From: Opitutaceae bacterium UBA2377
Lineage (GTDB): Bacteria > Verrucomicrobiota > Verrucomicrobiia > Opitutales > Opitutaceae
Direction: 5' to 3'
DNA length: 64,000 bases
NCBI GenBank assembly: GCA_002344205.1
Contig: DDSZ01000025.1
Span: forward strand, 36,625 to 100,624
Part shown: piece after piece, positions 49,034-57,185 of the stretch
Position numbering within the stretch: position 1 is the stretch's first letter
Layout: each line of letters opens with the position of its first letter
Made by a program: the position numbers and the translations under genes
Notes under the pieces: model-generated
The model's database searches: none
Told to the model about the DNA's origin: nothing
Seen by the model: the letters and a program-made list of their open reading frames with translations, nothing else

Positions 49034-49786
49034 TCAGAGCGGATTGCCGGTGGCGAGGAACTGCCACGGCAGGTTGAATTTTTTGGCAAGCTCGGTGGCG
49101 AGCGCCTGCACGGCGTGAACCTCGGTGGCGTAGTGACCGCAGAGGTAGAGGTTGAGTTTCTCCTCCTGCGCGCGATTGAAGTGCTCCTCGCGCAGTTCGC
49201 CGGTGATGAGCGTGTCCACGCCGGCGGCGGCGAGGTGACCGAGGGCGCTGTTGCCGCTGCCGCTACAGAAGGCCACGGCCCGGGGCGCGGTGGAGCCGCA
49301 TTCAATGGCGATGACGCGGGCGTAGTGGCGCTCCAGCCTGGCGCGCAGGGCGGCCCGGGTCAGCCGGCTGGGCGCGATGCAGCCGATGTCGCCGCCATCG
49401 CTCGGGATGAACGTGCGGGCGGGCTTCAAGCCGAGCTGCCGGGCGAGCAGGACGTTGTTGCCGATCTGCGGGTGCGCATCGAGCGGCAGGTGGCTGGAGT
49501 AGAGTGCGCAGTCGCCACGGATGAGGGTGGCGACACGATCATAGGCCGGCCCGGTGAGCGGGCGGGGCATGTCCCAATACATGCCATGATGCACGATGAG
49601 AAAATCCACCCCGGCGGCGACGGCGAGGCGGAAGGGCTCGACGCCGGCATCCACCGCGGCGCCGATCTTGGTCACGCGGCCGGAGTTGGCGACCTGCAGG
49701 CCGTTAAATGAGCCGGGATAATCGGCAAAGGCGGTGCGCCGGGTGCGGCGGTCGCAATGGGCGACAAGGTCATGGAGGCTGGGCAT
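49034..49786 (-). CDS. Nif3-like dinuclear metal-centre protein
   Basis: A 250-residue protein of the Nif3/YbgI family, whose members form hexamers with a two-metal site; the biological role is not settled. Typical motifs are GLQVAN, DAGVEPFRLAVAAGVDFLIVHHGMYW (metal-binding His pair), YSSHLPLDAHPQIGNN, and CSGSGNSAL with GELREEHFNRAQEEKLNLYLCGHYATE in the C-terminal half. I used the ATG at 49786; a longer frame upstream runs through a palindrome at 49800-49830. It is followed closely by aroQ. Confidence 0.85.
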   Translation of the reverse strand: MPSLHDLVAHCDRRTRRTAFADYPGSFNGLQVANSGRVTKIGAAVDAGVEPFRLAVAAGVDFLIVHHGMYWDMPRPLTGPAYDRVATLIRGDCALYSSHLPLDAHPQIGNNVLLARQLGLKPARTFIPSDGGDIGCIAPSRLTRAALRARLERHYARVIAIECGSTAPRAVAFCSGSGNSALGHLAAAGVDTLITGELREEHFNRAQEEKLNLYLCGHYATEVHAVQALATELAKKFNLPWQFLATGNPL

Positions 49787-49799
49787 GGCGGAGCGGACG

Positions 49800-49830
49800 G
49801 GTTCTCTCTTTGGTTTCACCAAAGAGAGAA
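49800..49830. repeat. Perfect 14-base-pair palindrome with three-base loop
   Basis: The arms GTTCTCTCTTTGGT (49800-49813) and ACCAAAGAGAGAAC (49817-49830) are exact reverse complements around TTC. It lies between the divergent starts of the Nif3-like gene (49786) and the dCMP deaminase gene (49927), so it may be an operator, an mRNA leader hairpin or a dispersed repeat. Confidence 0.8.
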
Positions 49831-49926
49831 CCATTACCCGGGCGAGAACGAGAACGATTTTGGGCCGGCGGTTGGCGCAGTGCAGGGTTGCCCGCCGGTC
49901 CGGGATGCGCACAGTCCTGTTCCTGC

Positions 49927-50403
49927 ATGAGCGAACCCACCGATCCCGTCCGGCTGATTGCCGATGCCACCGCGCGATTTCCCCACCGGCCTTCGTGGGA
50001 CGAGTATTTCATGGCCACGGCGCTGCTCATGGCCACGCGCTCGCCGTGCGAGCGGCTCAACGTGGGCTGCGTGATCGTCACCGGCGGGGAGCGGCGCAAC
50101 CGGCTCGTCGCCGCGGGCTACAACGGCTACCTGCCGGGTTCCCCGCATGTCTCGCGGTTGCGCGACGGTCACGAACAGGCGACGGTGCATGCCGAACAGA
50201 ACGCCGTGGCGGATGCGGCCCGGCGCGGCAGTTCGGTGGAAGGTTGTGTCGCCTACATCACGCATTATCCCTGCATCAACTGCGCCAAGATCCTCGCCTC
50301 GGCGGGCATCGCGGAAATCCGCTACCGGGATGACTACAACAACGATCCGCTGGTGGCGCCCATGCTGGCCGACGCCGGTGTGAAGGTGTTGCGGCTGGAG
50401 TAA
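49927..50403 (+). CDS. dCMP deaminase-like cytidine deaminase family protein
   Basis: A 158-residue zinc deaminase, most like dCMP deaminase, which converts dCMP to dUMP for dTMP synthesis. The zinc site is complete: HAEQNAV gives the His ligand and catalytic Glu, and PCINCAK gives the two Cys ligands. SPCERLNVGCVIV is the expected strand before it. The length fits dCMP deaminase. I used the ATG at 49927. It is 21 bases before the YqgE gene and could share its transcript. Confidence 0.87.
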   Translation: MSEPTDPVRLIADATARFPHRPSWDEYFMATALLMATRSPCERLNVGCVIVTGGERRNRLVAAGYNGYLPGSPHVSRLRDGHEQATVHAEQNAVADAARRGSSVEGCVAYITHYPCINCAKILASAGIAEIRYRDDYNNDPLVAPMLADAGVKVLRLE

Positions 50404-50424
50404 AACCGCCTCGGTTTCTCTGCC

Positions 50425-50979
50425 ATGCGCGAACGCCAGACCCCTTCCAAGCCACGGCTCGCCGGCACGCTGTTGCTGGCCCATCCCTCCCTGCGCGATG
50501 CAAATTTCCGCCATACCGTGATCCTCATGTCCGTGCATGATGGCGACGGGGCGATGGGCGTGGTGCTGAACCGGCCGCTGGGCCGGAAGCTGGGTGACCT
50601 TAACAGCGAATTCGCGGCCGGGCCGCTGGCGACGGTGCCGCTTTACCAAGGCGGTCCCGTGCAGGACAAGCAGCTCATTCTGGTGGCTTGGGAGCCCCAA
50701 CCGGAGGGATTCAGGATGCACTTTGGCATCGAGCCCGGCCGGGCGGCGGAGTTTCTCGCCGAGGGCAGCGCGGAGGTGCGGGCGTTTCTGGGCTACTCCG
50801 GCTGGTCCCGCGGCCAGCTCGAACGCGAACTCAAGCAGGATGCCTGGGTGGTGGCGGAGATCCCCGACGATCTGCTTGGCCAGTCGCAGGATACCGGGCT
50901 GTGGCGGACGATCCTGCGCCGCGCGGGCGATGAGTGGAGGCTCTTGGCCGAGGAGCCCGAAGACACGAGTCTCAACTGA
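50425..50979 (+). CDS. YqgE/AlgH family protein
   Basis: A 184-residue single-domain protein of the YqgE/AlgH family (DUF179). The N-terminal GTLLLAHPSLRDANFRHTVILM is the family's signature, followed by GVVLNRPLG and, further on, YQGGPVQDKQLILV. The C-terminal FLGYSGWSRGQLERELKQDAW is also typical. No precise function is established for the family. It starts 21 bases after the deaminase gene and ends 63 bases before rpmJ. Confidence 0.9.
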   Translation: MRERQTPSKPRLAGTLLLAHPSLRDANFRHTVILMSVHDGDGAMGVVLNRPLGRKLGDLNSEFAAGPLATVPLYQGGPVQDKQLILVAWEPQPEGFRMHFGIEPGRAAEFLAEGSAEVRAFLGYSGWSRGQLERELKQDAWVVAEIPDDLLGQSQDTGLWRTILRRAGDEWRLLAEEPEDTSLN

Positions 50980-51003
50980 GTTACGCCAGCGCGGACATTT
51001 CAG

Positions 51004-51032
51004 TTGACAGGGGTGGGGTGGCGCTCTGTTTT
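51004..51032 (+). promoter_or_regulatory. Candidate housekeeping promoter for rpmJ-rpmE2
   Basis: TTGACA (51004-51009) is a perfect -35 hexamer. A 17-base spacer leads to TGTTTT (51027-51032), a weak -10 match. Transcription would start near 51039, only a few bases before the rpmJ ATG at 51043. Confidence 0.4.
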
Positions 51033-51042
51033 CACGCCTTTT

Positions 51043-51168
51043 ATGAAAGTCGTTTCCTCCATCAAATCCGCCAAGAAGCGTCACCCGGCCTGTCAGGTCG
51101 TGCGTCGCAAAGGCAAAATCTACGTGATCAACAAGGTCGAGCCGCGCTACAAGGCCCGCCAAGGTTGA
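51043..51168 (+). CDS. rpmJ: 50S ribosomal protein bL36, C-minus type
   Basis: A 41-residue basic protein ([20 protein letters not shown], then [19 protein letters not shown]) of the YkgO-like form of bL36. Only one Cys remains, so the CCCH zinc site of the standard protein is absent. In bacteria with both forms, the C-minus form is made under zinc limitation; here it may be the only copy. It is followed 22 bases later by the C-minus bL31 gene. Confidence 0.92.
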   Translation: MKVVSSIKSAKKRHPACQVVRRKGKIYVINKVEPRYKARQG

Positions 51169-51190
51169 TCCAACCCATCCCTTTATTCCC

Positions 51191-51442
51191 GTGAAAGCCG
51201 AAGGCCATCCCACGCTCAATCCCGTTTGCTTCGTTGATGTTGCGAGCGGCAAACGCTTCCTGACCCGTTCCACGATGAAGTCCGCCCGCAAGGAGACCAT
51301 CGACGGCCAGGAATACCACATCATCCTGCGCGACGTCACCATGGACTCGCATCCCGCCTACACCGGCGAGAAGCGCATCGTGGACACCGCCGGTCGCGTC
51401 GAGAAGTTCACGACGAAGTTCAAGCGCGGCACCAAGAAGTAA
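51191..51442 (+). CDS. rpmE2: 50S ribosomal protein bL31, type B (C-minus)
   Basis: An 83-residue ribosomal protein. HPTLNPVCFVDVASGKRFLT and the C-terminal HPAYTGEKRIVDTAGRVEKF are typical of type B bL31. The CxxC zinc motif of type A is absent. The start is a GTG at 51191. It forms a two-gene unit with rpmJ, ended by a strong intrinsic terminator at 51462-51489. Confidence 0.94.
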   Translation: MKAEGHPTLNPVCFVDVASGKRFLTRSTMKSARKETIDGQEYHIILRDVTMDSHPAYTGEKRIVDTAGRVEKFTTKFKRGTKK

Positions 51443-51461
51443 GCCCGCAGGTTCTTTTCCC

Positions 51462-51489
51462 GCCCCCGGTCCGCACCGGGGGCTTTTTT
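51462..51489 (+). terminator. Intrinsic terminator after rpmE2
   Basis: A nine-base-pair perfect stem, GCCCCCGGT (51462-51470) and ACCGGGGGC (51475-51483), with a four-base loop, is followed directly by six T residues. This is the best rho-independent terminator in the window. Confidence 0.92.
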
Positions 51490-51518
51490 GTGCCCGGACG
51501 GGCAAGACACTAAAAAAA

Positions 51519-52202
51519 GTGGGCAGCGCGGCCGGGATCGTGTTGGGTGGAGCCGTGGCCGCCGCCAAACTTATCCTTTTTGATTGTGACAGCACGCTGA
51601 GTGCGATCGAAGGCATTGACGAATTGGCCCGCGGTCGCGGGCCCGAGGTGCAGCGCCAGATCGAGCACATGACCACGCAGGCGATGGAAGGCAAAATCCC
51701 CGTGGAGGCGGTGTTCAGCCGCCGGCTGGAACTCATCCGCCCGACGCGCGCGGAGGTGGAGCAAATCGGGGCCGACTACATCGCGAGCGTGGAGCCGACC
51801 GCGCGCTCCACCATCCGCGAACTGAAGGAGCGGGGTTGGGAGCCTGTGATCGTGAGCGGCGGCTTCCGGCAGGCCATCGCGCCGCTGGCGGATTTTCTGG
51901 GCATCACCCGCGTGGAGGCGGTGGACCTGTATTTCGACGGTGCCGGCGCCTACCGGGGTTATGATGTGGACTATCCGGCCACTCGTTCCGGCGGCAAACC
52001 GCAGATCATTGCCCGGGTGAAACGGGATCTCGGCGCGGGCCGCACCGTCATGGTGGGCGACGGGGTGAGCGACCTGGAGACGCAGCCGGTGGTGGATCTT
52101 TTCGTGGGCTTCGGACGCTACGCGGACCGCAAGCCGGTCCGGGCCGGTGCCGGCGCCTTTATCCACTCGCTCCATGAGTTGCTCGAACTGCTGAAGGCAT
52201 GA
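51519..52202 (+). CDS. serB: Phosphoserine phosphatase (HAD superfamily)
   Basis: Last step of serine synthesis. The 227-residue HAD phosphatase has motif I FDCDSTLSAIEGIDELA, motif II in VIVSGGFRQAI, and motif IV VMVGDGVSDLET. The overall pattern is that of SerB and not of generic HAD enzymes. The start is uncertain: GTG at 51519, 51540 or 51555 are all possible and none has a strong ribosome-binding site. The shortest would begin MAAAKLILFDCD. The 3' end overlaps the antiporter gene by four bases (ATGA). Confidence 0.88.
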   Translation: MGSAAGIVLGGAVAAAKLILFDCDSTLSAIEGIDELARGRGPEVQRQIEHMTTQAMEGKIPVEAVFSRRLELIRPTRAEVEQIGADYIASVEPTARSTIRELKERGWEPVIVSGGFRQAIAPLADFLGITRVEAVDLYFDGAGAYRGYDVDYPATRSGGKPQIIARVKRDLGAGRTVMVGDGVSDLETQPVVDLFVGFGRYADRKPVRAGAGAFIHSLHELLELLKA

Positions 52203-53749
52203 AAACGAAACTCCTCCTGTGGTGGGTGGTGATGATGTGGCTGGCTTTTTTGCCGCGGATCAGCGCGGCCGCGCCGGCTGGCAACGCGCACGAGGAGGCG
52301 TTTCCCGTGCCCATCGAGACCTATGTGGTGGATGAGACCAACTCGACGCTTTGGGAAATCCTGCGGCACCGGGTGGAGGTCGAGCCGTTCAACCTTGTCG
52401 CCACGATTCTCTTCGTGCTCGCGGTCATCCATACCTTCCTGACCGCGCGCTTCCGGCACTGGGCGCATGTCATCGAGCAGCGACATGCCGAGAAACTTCG
52501 GCGCGAGGGGCGGTTTGTGGACCTCAACAACGACGGCGAGCCCGACGAAGTGAGTTTCTGGGGCAAGATCCTGCATTTCTTCGGCGAGGTGGAGGCGGTC
52601 TTCGGCATCTGGGTCATTCCGCTGCTGGTGGCGATCACCTGGTCCGAGAGCTGGCACACGGCCGAGGAATATCTCAACAGCCGGGTCAGCTACACGGAGC
52701 CGATCTTTGTGGTCGTCATCATGGCGATCGCGGCGAGCCGGCCGGTGCTGCGGCTGGCGGAGAACGCGATGGCGCGGGTGGCCGCGCTCGGGGCCGGCAC
52801 GCCGCTGGCCTGGTGGTTCTCCATCCTCACGGTCGGGCCCGTGCTGGGCTCGTTCATCACCGAGCCGGCCGCCATGACGATCTCGGCGCTGCTGCTGCTG
52901 GAGAATTTTTACCGCTACGGGCCGAGCGAGCGGCTGAAATACGCGACGCTCGGGCTGCTCTTCGTCAATGTCTCGGTCGGCGGCACGCTCACGCATTTCG
53001 CCGCTCCGCCGGTGCTCATGGTGGCGGGGGCTTGGGGCTGGGACTTCATGCACATGCTCACGCATTTCGGCTGGAAGGCGGTGGTGGGCATCCTCGCTTC
53101 CAATCTGCTTTATTATTACGTGTTTCGGCGCGAGTTCGCCGCGCTGGCCGCGCAACGCAAGCCGGCGGGCGAGGCCGAGCTGTTCGGCGCGCCGGTGGAC
53201 GACCACCGGGTGCGCATTCCGGTCTGGGTGACGATTGCGCATGTCTTCGCGCTGTTCTGGACGGTGTTCACGGCGCACTACACGGCCCTCTACATGGGCG
53301 GTTTCCTGATGTTTCTCGCCTTCACGCAGGCGACGGCGCAGTTCCAATCGCCGATCCAGTTTCGCGGCCCCATTTTGGTGGGCTTTTTTCTCGCCGGCCT
53401 GGTCATCCACGGGACGTTGCAGCAGTGGTGGATTGAGCCGGTCTTGCGCAGCTTGGATGCGTTGCCGCTGATGCTGGGCGCGACCGTGCTGACGGCTTTC
53501 AACGACAATGCGGCAATCACCTATCTCGCTTCGCTGGTGCCGGGGTTTTCCGAGGAAATGAAGTATGCGGTCGTGGCCGGGGCGGTGGCGGGCGGCGGTT
53601 TGACGGTCATCGCGAACGCGCCGAATCCCGCGGGCCAGTCCATCCTGTCGCCCAGCTTCAAGGAGGGAATCGCGCCGGGCAAACTGCTCGTCGCGGCGTT
53701 TGTGCCGACGCTCATCATGGGTCTGGCCTTCCTGATGCTGCCCTCGTGA
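52199..53749 (+). CDS. Putative Na+/H+ antiporter (PF07399-type)
   Basis: A 516-residue inner-membrane protein with a signal-like first helix and about 11-12 further hydrophobic helices. Conserved-looking segments include VGPVLGSFITEPAAMTISALL, NVSVGGTLTHFAAPPVLMVA, TAFNDNAAITYLASL and NAPNPAGQSIL. Together they match the putative Na+/H+ antiporter family found widely in PVC bacteria and chlamydiae. Translation is coupled to serB. A 108-base gap separates it from the Mrp operon, so the two Na+/H+ exchange systems are neighbours. Confidence 0.83.
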   Translation: MKTKLLLWWVVMMWLAFLPRISAAAPAGNAHEEAFPVPIETYVVDETNSTLWEILRHRVEVEPFNLVATILFVLAVIHTFLTARFRHWAHVIEQRHAEKLRREGRFVDLNNDGEPDEVSFWGKILHFFGEVEAVFGIWVIPLLVAITWSESWHTAEEYLNSRVSYTEPIFVVVIMAIAASRPVLRLAENAMARVAALGAGTPLAWWFSILTVGPVLGSFITEPAAMTISALLLLENFYRYGPSERLKYATLGLLFVNVSVGGTLTHFAAPPVLMVAGAWGWDFMHMLTHFGWKAVVGILASNLLYYYVFRREFAALAAQRKPAGEAELFGAPVDDHRVRIPVWVTIAHVFALFWTVFTAHYTALYMGGFLMFLAFTQATAQFQSPIQFRGPILVGFFLAGLVIHGTLQQWWIEPVLRSLDALPLMLGATVLTAFNDNAAITYLASLVPGFSEEMKYAVVAGAVAGGGLTVIANAPNPAGQSILSPSFKEGIAPGKLLVAAFVPTLIMGLAFLMLPS

Positions 53750-53857
53750 AGCGTTGCGGAACTGAAAATTCCGGTTCGGGTTGACAGCATTCGACTCGAC
53801 CGAATCGTAACGGCGCCCGGGGCGTCCAGAGTGATGCGGCGCCGGCGGGCATGACGC

Positions 53858-56284
53858 ATGGTCGCCCTCCTGTTTATCGCCATTCTGCTGCCTTTTTTGC
53901 TTCTGCCCGCGGTCCTCGCGGTCGGGGGCAAGTGGCGTGCGCGCACGGGCTGGTTGGCCTTGGCGGCGCCGGTTGGTTCTTTTGCGATCCTGCTCCATCT
54001 GGCGCTGGCGGTGGCGGAGCCCGGCGGCCGCATGGTGGTGGAGTTGGCGTGGATTCCCTCCCTGGGGTTGGATCTCACGTTCATGATCGACGGGCTGTCG
54101 CTGTTCTTCGGTCTCGTGGTCAGCGGCATGGGCATCCTCGTCGTGTTCTACGCCGCGCACTATCTCGACGATCATTACCGCCATCACAATCGGTTCTACG
54201 CCTATCTGCTGCTCTTCATGGGCGCGATGCTCGGCACGGTGCTCGCGGGAAATCTGCTCCTGCTGTTCATCTTCTGGGAACTCACCGGCATCACTTCATT
54301 CCTCCTGATCGGGTTTTTGCATGAGAAGAACGAGTCGCGCGACGGTGCCCGGATGGCTCTGCTGGTGACGGGCACGACGGGGCTGGCGATGCTCGCCGGC
54401 GTGGTGCTGCTGGGGCAGGCGGCCGGCACCTACGAACTCGCCGCGCTGATGGACGGCGCGGCCCGGAACGCCTCGCCAGGCCTGCTTTCGGCGGCATTTG
54501 TGCTGATCGCCATCGGTGCGCTGGGCAAATCCGCGCAATTCCCGTTTCACTTCTGGCTGCCCAACGCCATGGCCGCGCCCACGCCGGTGAGCGCCTACCT
54601 GCACTCCGCGACCATGGTGAAGCTGGGCGTTTTTCTCATCGCCCGCATTTTCCCCGTGTTTCAGGGCGTGGAGCTGTGGGCGCCGCTGCTCATCACGATC
54701 TGTTTTGGGACGATGTTGCTCGCCGCGGTGCTGGCGCTGCTTTCACAGGATCTGAAGGGGATCTTGGCGTTTTCCACGGTCAGCCAACTGGGTTTTCTCA
54801 TCGGTTTCTATGGCATGGGTCCGGCCGGCGGTGTGCAGGGCGACCTGCTGCACATCGCGAGCCATGTTTTCTACAAGGGCTGTCTCTTCATGGTGGTGGG
54901 CATCGTGGATCATGCCACGGGAGTTCGCGACATCCGCCAGCTTGGCGGCCTGCGGCGCGAACTGCCTTTGCTCGCCGGTATCACGCTGGTAGCGGCGGCC
55001 TCGATGGCCGGGCTGCCCGGCACGCTCGGTTTTATCAGCAAGGAATACATGTTGAAGGACATGTTCACCTATTGGGAGGGCAGCGCGGCCCTGGCCTGGT
55101 ATCCGCTGATATTTGTGGGCGCGGCCTCGGCGCTGAAGGTGGCGTTTTCGGCCCGGATATTTTGGGGGATTTTCGGCGGGCCGCCCTCGGCCAAGGCCTT
55201 GGCGCATTTTCATGCGCCCGGTCTTGGGATGCAGTTGCCACCGCTGCTGCTGGCGGGTGCCTGTCTGCTGTTCGGACTTTTTCCCGGCTTGCTGGGCGCG
55301 GGTCTCGCGGTCCTGCAGACGACAGGGCTGCATGATCCGACCGTGGTGCACTACAGCCTGTGGCACGGTGTCACCCGGGAGTTTTTGACGAGTGCGCTGA
55401 TCATCGCTGCCGGGGCGGTGGTCTTTGCCTGGCTGTGGCGGGGCCTCTGGGCGAAAGCCCGCATTCCGGCGCCGCTGCGGTTTGATGTCGGATTCGAGGG
55501 TGTGGTCGCGGCGGTGCCAAAGTGGGCCAAAGGGCTTGGGCTGGCCCTGCGGTTTGACCGGCAGTTTGATTATCTCGCGATCGCCCTGGGCTTCATGGTC
55601 CTGCTGGTCGGGGGCTATTGGTGGACGCAGCGGCTGGCCCTGTGGCCGGGGCTGCCCTCGGGCGCCGACTTCGATCCGGTGCGCACGCTGGTGGTGGGGC
55701 TGATCGGGCTCGCGCTGGCCATGATCATCGTGATGCGGCGCTGGACCTCCCAACTCATCGCGGTCTCCATCATCGGCTTTCTCATCACGTTTTACTACGT
55801 GCTTTTCCGCGCGCCCGATTTGGCGATGACGCAGATCCTGGTGGAGTCGGCGACGTTGCTGCTGGTGCTGCTCCTGCTGGCCCGGTTTCCACGCTCGGCC
55901 GAGATCAGCGAAATCGGGTGGTTCTTTTCCGGCCGCCGGCAAGCGGTCAACCTGGCCATCTCGGCGGGCGTGGGCGTGCTGACAACTTTGGCCGCGCTGA
56001 TGGCCATGCAACACCGACATGCGCAGCCCGCCGGCGATTATTATCTGGCGAACACCGTGCCGCTGGCGCACGGCACGAACACGGTGAACACCATCCTCGT
56101 GGACTTCCGCGGCTTCGACACGTTGTTGGAGGCCACGGTGCTGGTCATCGCCTGCCTCGGTGCGATTGGTCTCGTGATGCGCTACCGGCGCACCGCGGAG
56201 GAATACGCGGCCGGCGCCATGGGGCCGGCGGGCTACGGGTTGGGCCGCAAGACCGAGAAGAAACCGGAGGCGACGGACCAATGA
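53858..56284 (+). CDS. mrpA: Mrp Na+/H+ antiporter subunit A
   Basis: Largest subunit of the seven-protein Mrp antiporter, related to complex I NuoL. The 808-residue length matches full MrpA. NuoL-type motifs include FWELTGITSFLLIGF, GKSAQFPFHFWLPNAMAAPTPVSAYLHSATMVK-like membrane core (54530-54617), SHVFYKGCLFMVVG, and the C-terminal DUF4040/MbhE-like part (PDLAMTQILVESATLLLVLL). The ATG at 53858 was used. The stop overlaps mrpB by four bases. Confidence 0.96.
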   Translation: MVALLFIAILLPFLLLPAVLAVGGKWRARTGWLALAAPVGSFAILLHLALAVAEPGGRMVVELAWIPSLGLDLTFMIDGLSLFFGLVVSGMGILVVFYAAHYLDDHYRHHNRFYAYLLLFMGAMLGTVLAGNLLLLFIFWELTGITSFLLIGFLHEKNESRDGARMALLVTGTTGLAMLAGVVLLGQAAGTYELAALMDGAARNASPGLLSAAFVLIAIGALGKSAQFPFHFWLPNAMAAPTPVSAYLHSATMVKLGVFLIARIFPVFQGVELWAPLLITICFGTMLLAAVLALLSQDLKGILAFSTVSQLGFLIGFYGMGPAGGVQGDLLHIASHVFYKGCLFMVVGIVDHATGVRDIRQLGGLRRELPLLAGITLVAAASMAGLPGTLGFISKEYMLKDMFTYWEGSAALAWYPLIFVGAASALKVAFSARIFWGIFGGPPSAKALAHFHAPGLGMQLPPLLLAGACLLFGLFPGLLGAGLAVLQTTGLHDPTVVHYSLWHGVTREFLTSALIIAAGAVVFAWLWRGLWAKARIPAPLRFDVGFEGVVAAVPKWAKGLGLALRFDRQFDYLAIALGFMVLLVGGYWWTQRLALWPGLPSGADFDPVRTLVVGLIGLALAMIIVMRRWTSQLIAVSIIGFLITFYYVLFRAPDLAMTQILVESATLLLVLLLLARFPRSAEISEIGWFFSGRRQAVNLAISAGVGVLTTLAALMAMQHRHAQPAGDYYLANTVPLAHGTNTVNTILVDFRGFDTLLEATVLVIACLGAIGLVMRYRRTAEEYAAGAMGPAGYGLGRKTEKKPEATDQ

Positions 56285-56826
56285 AAACCGGCGACTCCTA
56301 CATCTTCCGGGCGGTCGGCTCGTTCCTGTTTTTTGTGATCAACGTGTTTGCGGTGTATCTGCTGCTGCGCGGGCACAACCTGCCGGGCGGCGGCTTCATC
56401 GGCGGACTGGGCTCGGCGCTCTCGTTGATCATGCTGAGCCTGGCTTTTGGCGTGCGCGAGGCACAGAAGGTGTTGCGGGTGGATCCCACGCGGCTGGCTG
56501 CCATCGGGCTGCTGTTGGCGGTGGTGACGGGCATGCTGCCGCTGGTGGTCGGCGAGCCCTTTCTCCGGCATTTTCATTGGAAGCTGGAAGAGCTGCCGCT
56601 GCTGGGCACCCTCGAAGTGGGCACACCGCTGATCTTTGACATCGGCATCTTCCTCGTCGTGGTGGGCGTGACCGCCAAGATGATCTTTGTGCTGTTCCGA
56701 TCCATCAGCGGTCTTACGGCGCTCAATCCGAGCGAGTGGCGGCGTTATGCGGCCGATCTGGAGGAGCCGGTGGAGCGCGAGCACAGCCGCTCCTCATCGG
56801 AACTCGAAACGGAGGACGAGCCATGA
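56281..56826 (+). CDS. mrpB: Mrp Na+/H+ antiporter subunit B
   Basis: A 181-residue, four-helix membrane protein with the MnhB-like start FRAVGSFLFFVINVFAVYLL, then RGHNLPGGGFIGGL, which is the MrpB signature, and GTPLIFDIGIFLVVVG. A charged C-terminal tail follows (EPVEREHSRSSSELETED). Start and stop overlap mrpA and mrpC by four bases each, so the operon is translationally coupled. It is needed in known Mrp systems for complex assembly and ion exchange. Confidence 0.94.
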   Translation: MKTGDSYIFRAVGSFLFFVINVFAVYLLLRGHNLPGGGFIGGLGSALSLIMLSLAFGVREAQKVLRVDPTRLAAIGLLLAVVTGMLPLVVGEPFLRHFHWKLEELPLLGTLEVGTPLIFDIGIFLVVVGVTAKMIFVLFRSISGLTALNPSEWRRYAADLEEPVEREHSRSSSELETEDEP

Positions 56827-57185
56827 TGTGGGAGACAGCCATCCTGGTGGGGCTGATGTTTGGCGGAGCCTGCTTCCTTATCCTGCAGGCGAGCTTCGTG
56901 CGCATTCTGTTTGGCTTCATCCTGCTTTCGAATGCGGCCAACCTGTTCCTGCTGGCCATGTCGGGCCGACCGGACGGCAAGAGTGCGCCGGTGTTGCAGG
57001 GCAACAGCGCACCGGCGGTCGATCCGCTCCCGCAGGCGCTCATCCTCACCGCCATCGTGATCGGGTTCGGCGTGATCGCCTACATGGTGATCCTGCTTTA
57101 TCGGACTTTCCTCGATCAGGGCACGGCCAATGCCTGCGAGCTCTTTGACCCGCGGCGCGAGAGGCCAAAGGAGGACGCCTCATGA
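56823..57185 (+). CDS. mrpC: Mrp Na+/H+ antiporter subunit C
   Basis: A 120-residue, three-helix protein homologous to NuoK. Helix sequences such as VRILFGFILLSNAANLFLLAM, and DPLPQALILTAIVIGFGVIA with its conserved membrane-adjacent positions, are typical of MrpC. I used the ATG at 56823 (ATGATG, so the second Met at 56826 is also possible). It overlaps mrpD by four bases. Confidence 0.94.
   Translation: MMWETAILVGLMFGGACFLILQASFVRILFGFILLSNAANLFLLAMSGRPDGKSAPVLQGNSAPAVDPLPQALILTAIVIGFGVIAYMVILLYRTFLDQGTANACELFDPRRERPKEDAS

Noticed and set aside
53781..53810. Possible housekeeping promoter (TTGACA at 53781) before mrpA
   Set aside because: The -35 hexamer is perfect, but no convincing -10 hexamer lies 16-18 bases downstream, so it was not listed as a feature.
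52118..54187. A 689-codon minus-strand open frame opposite the antiporter genes
   Set aside because: It is highly charged (His/Arg/Gln) as expected of antisense to hydrophobic membrane proteins, and no motif was found.
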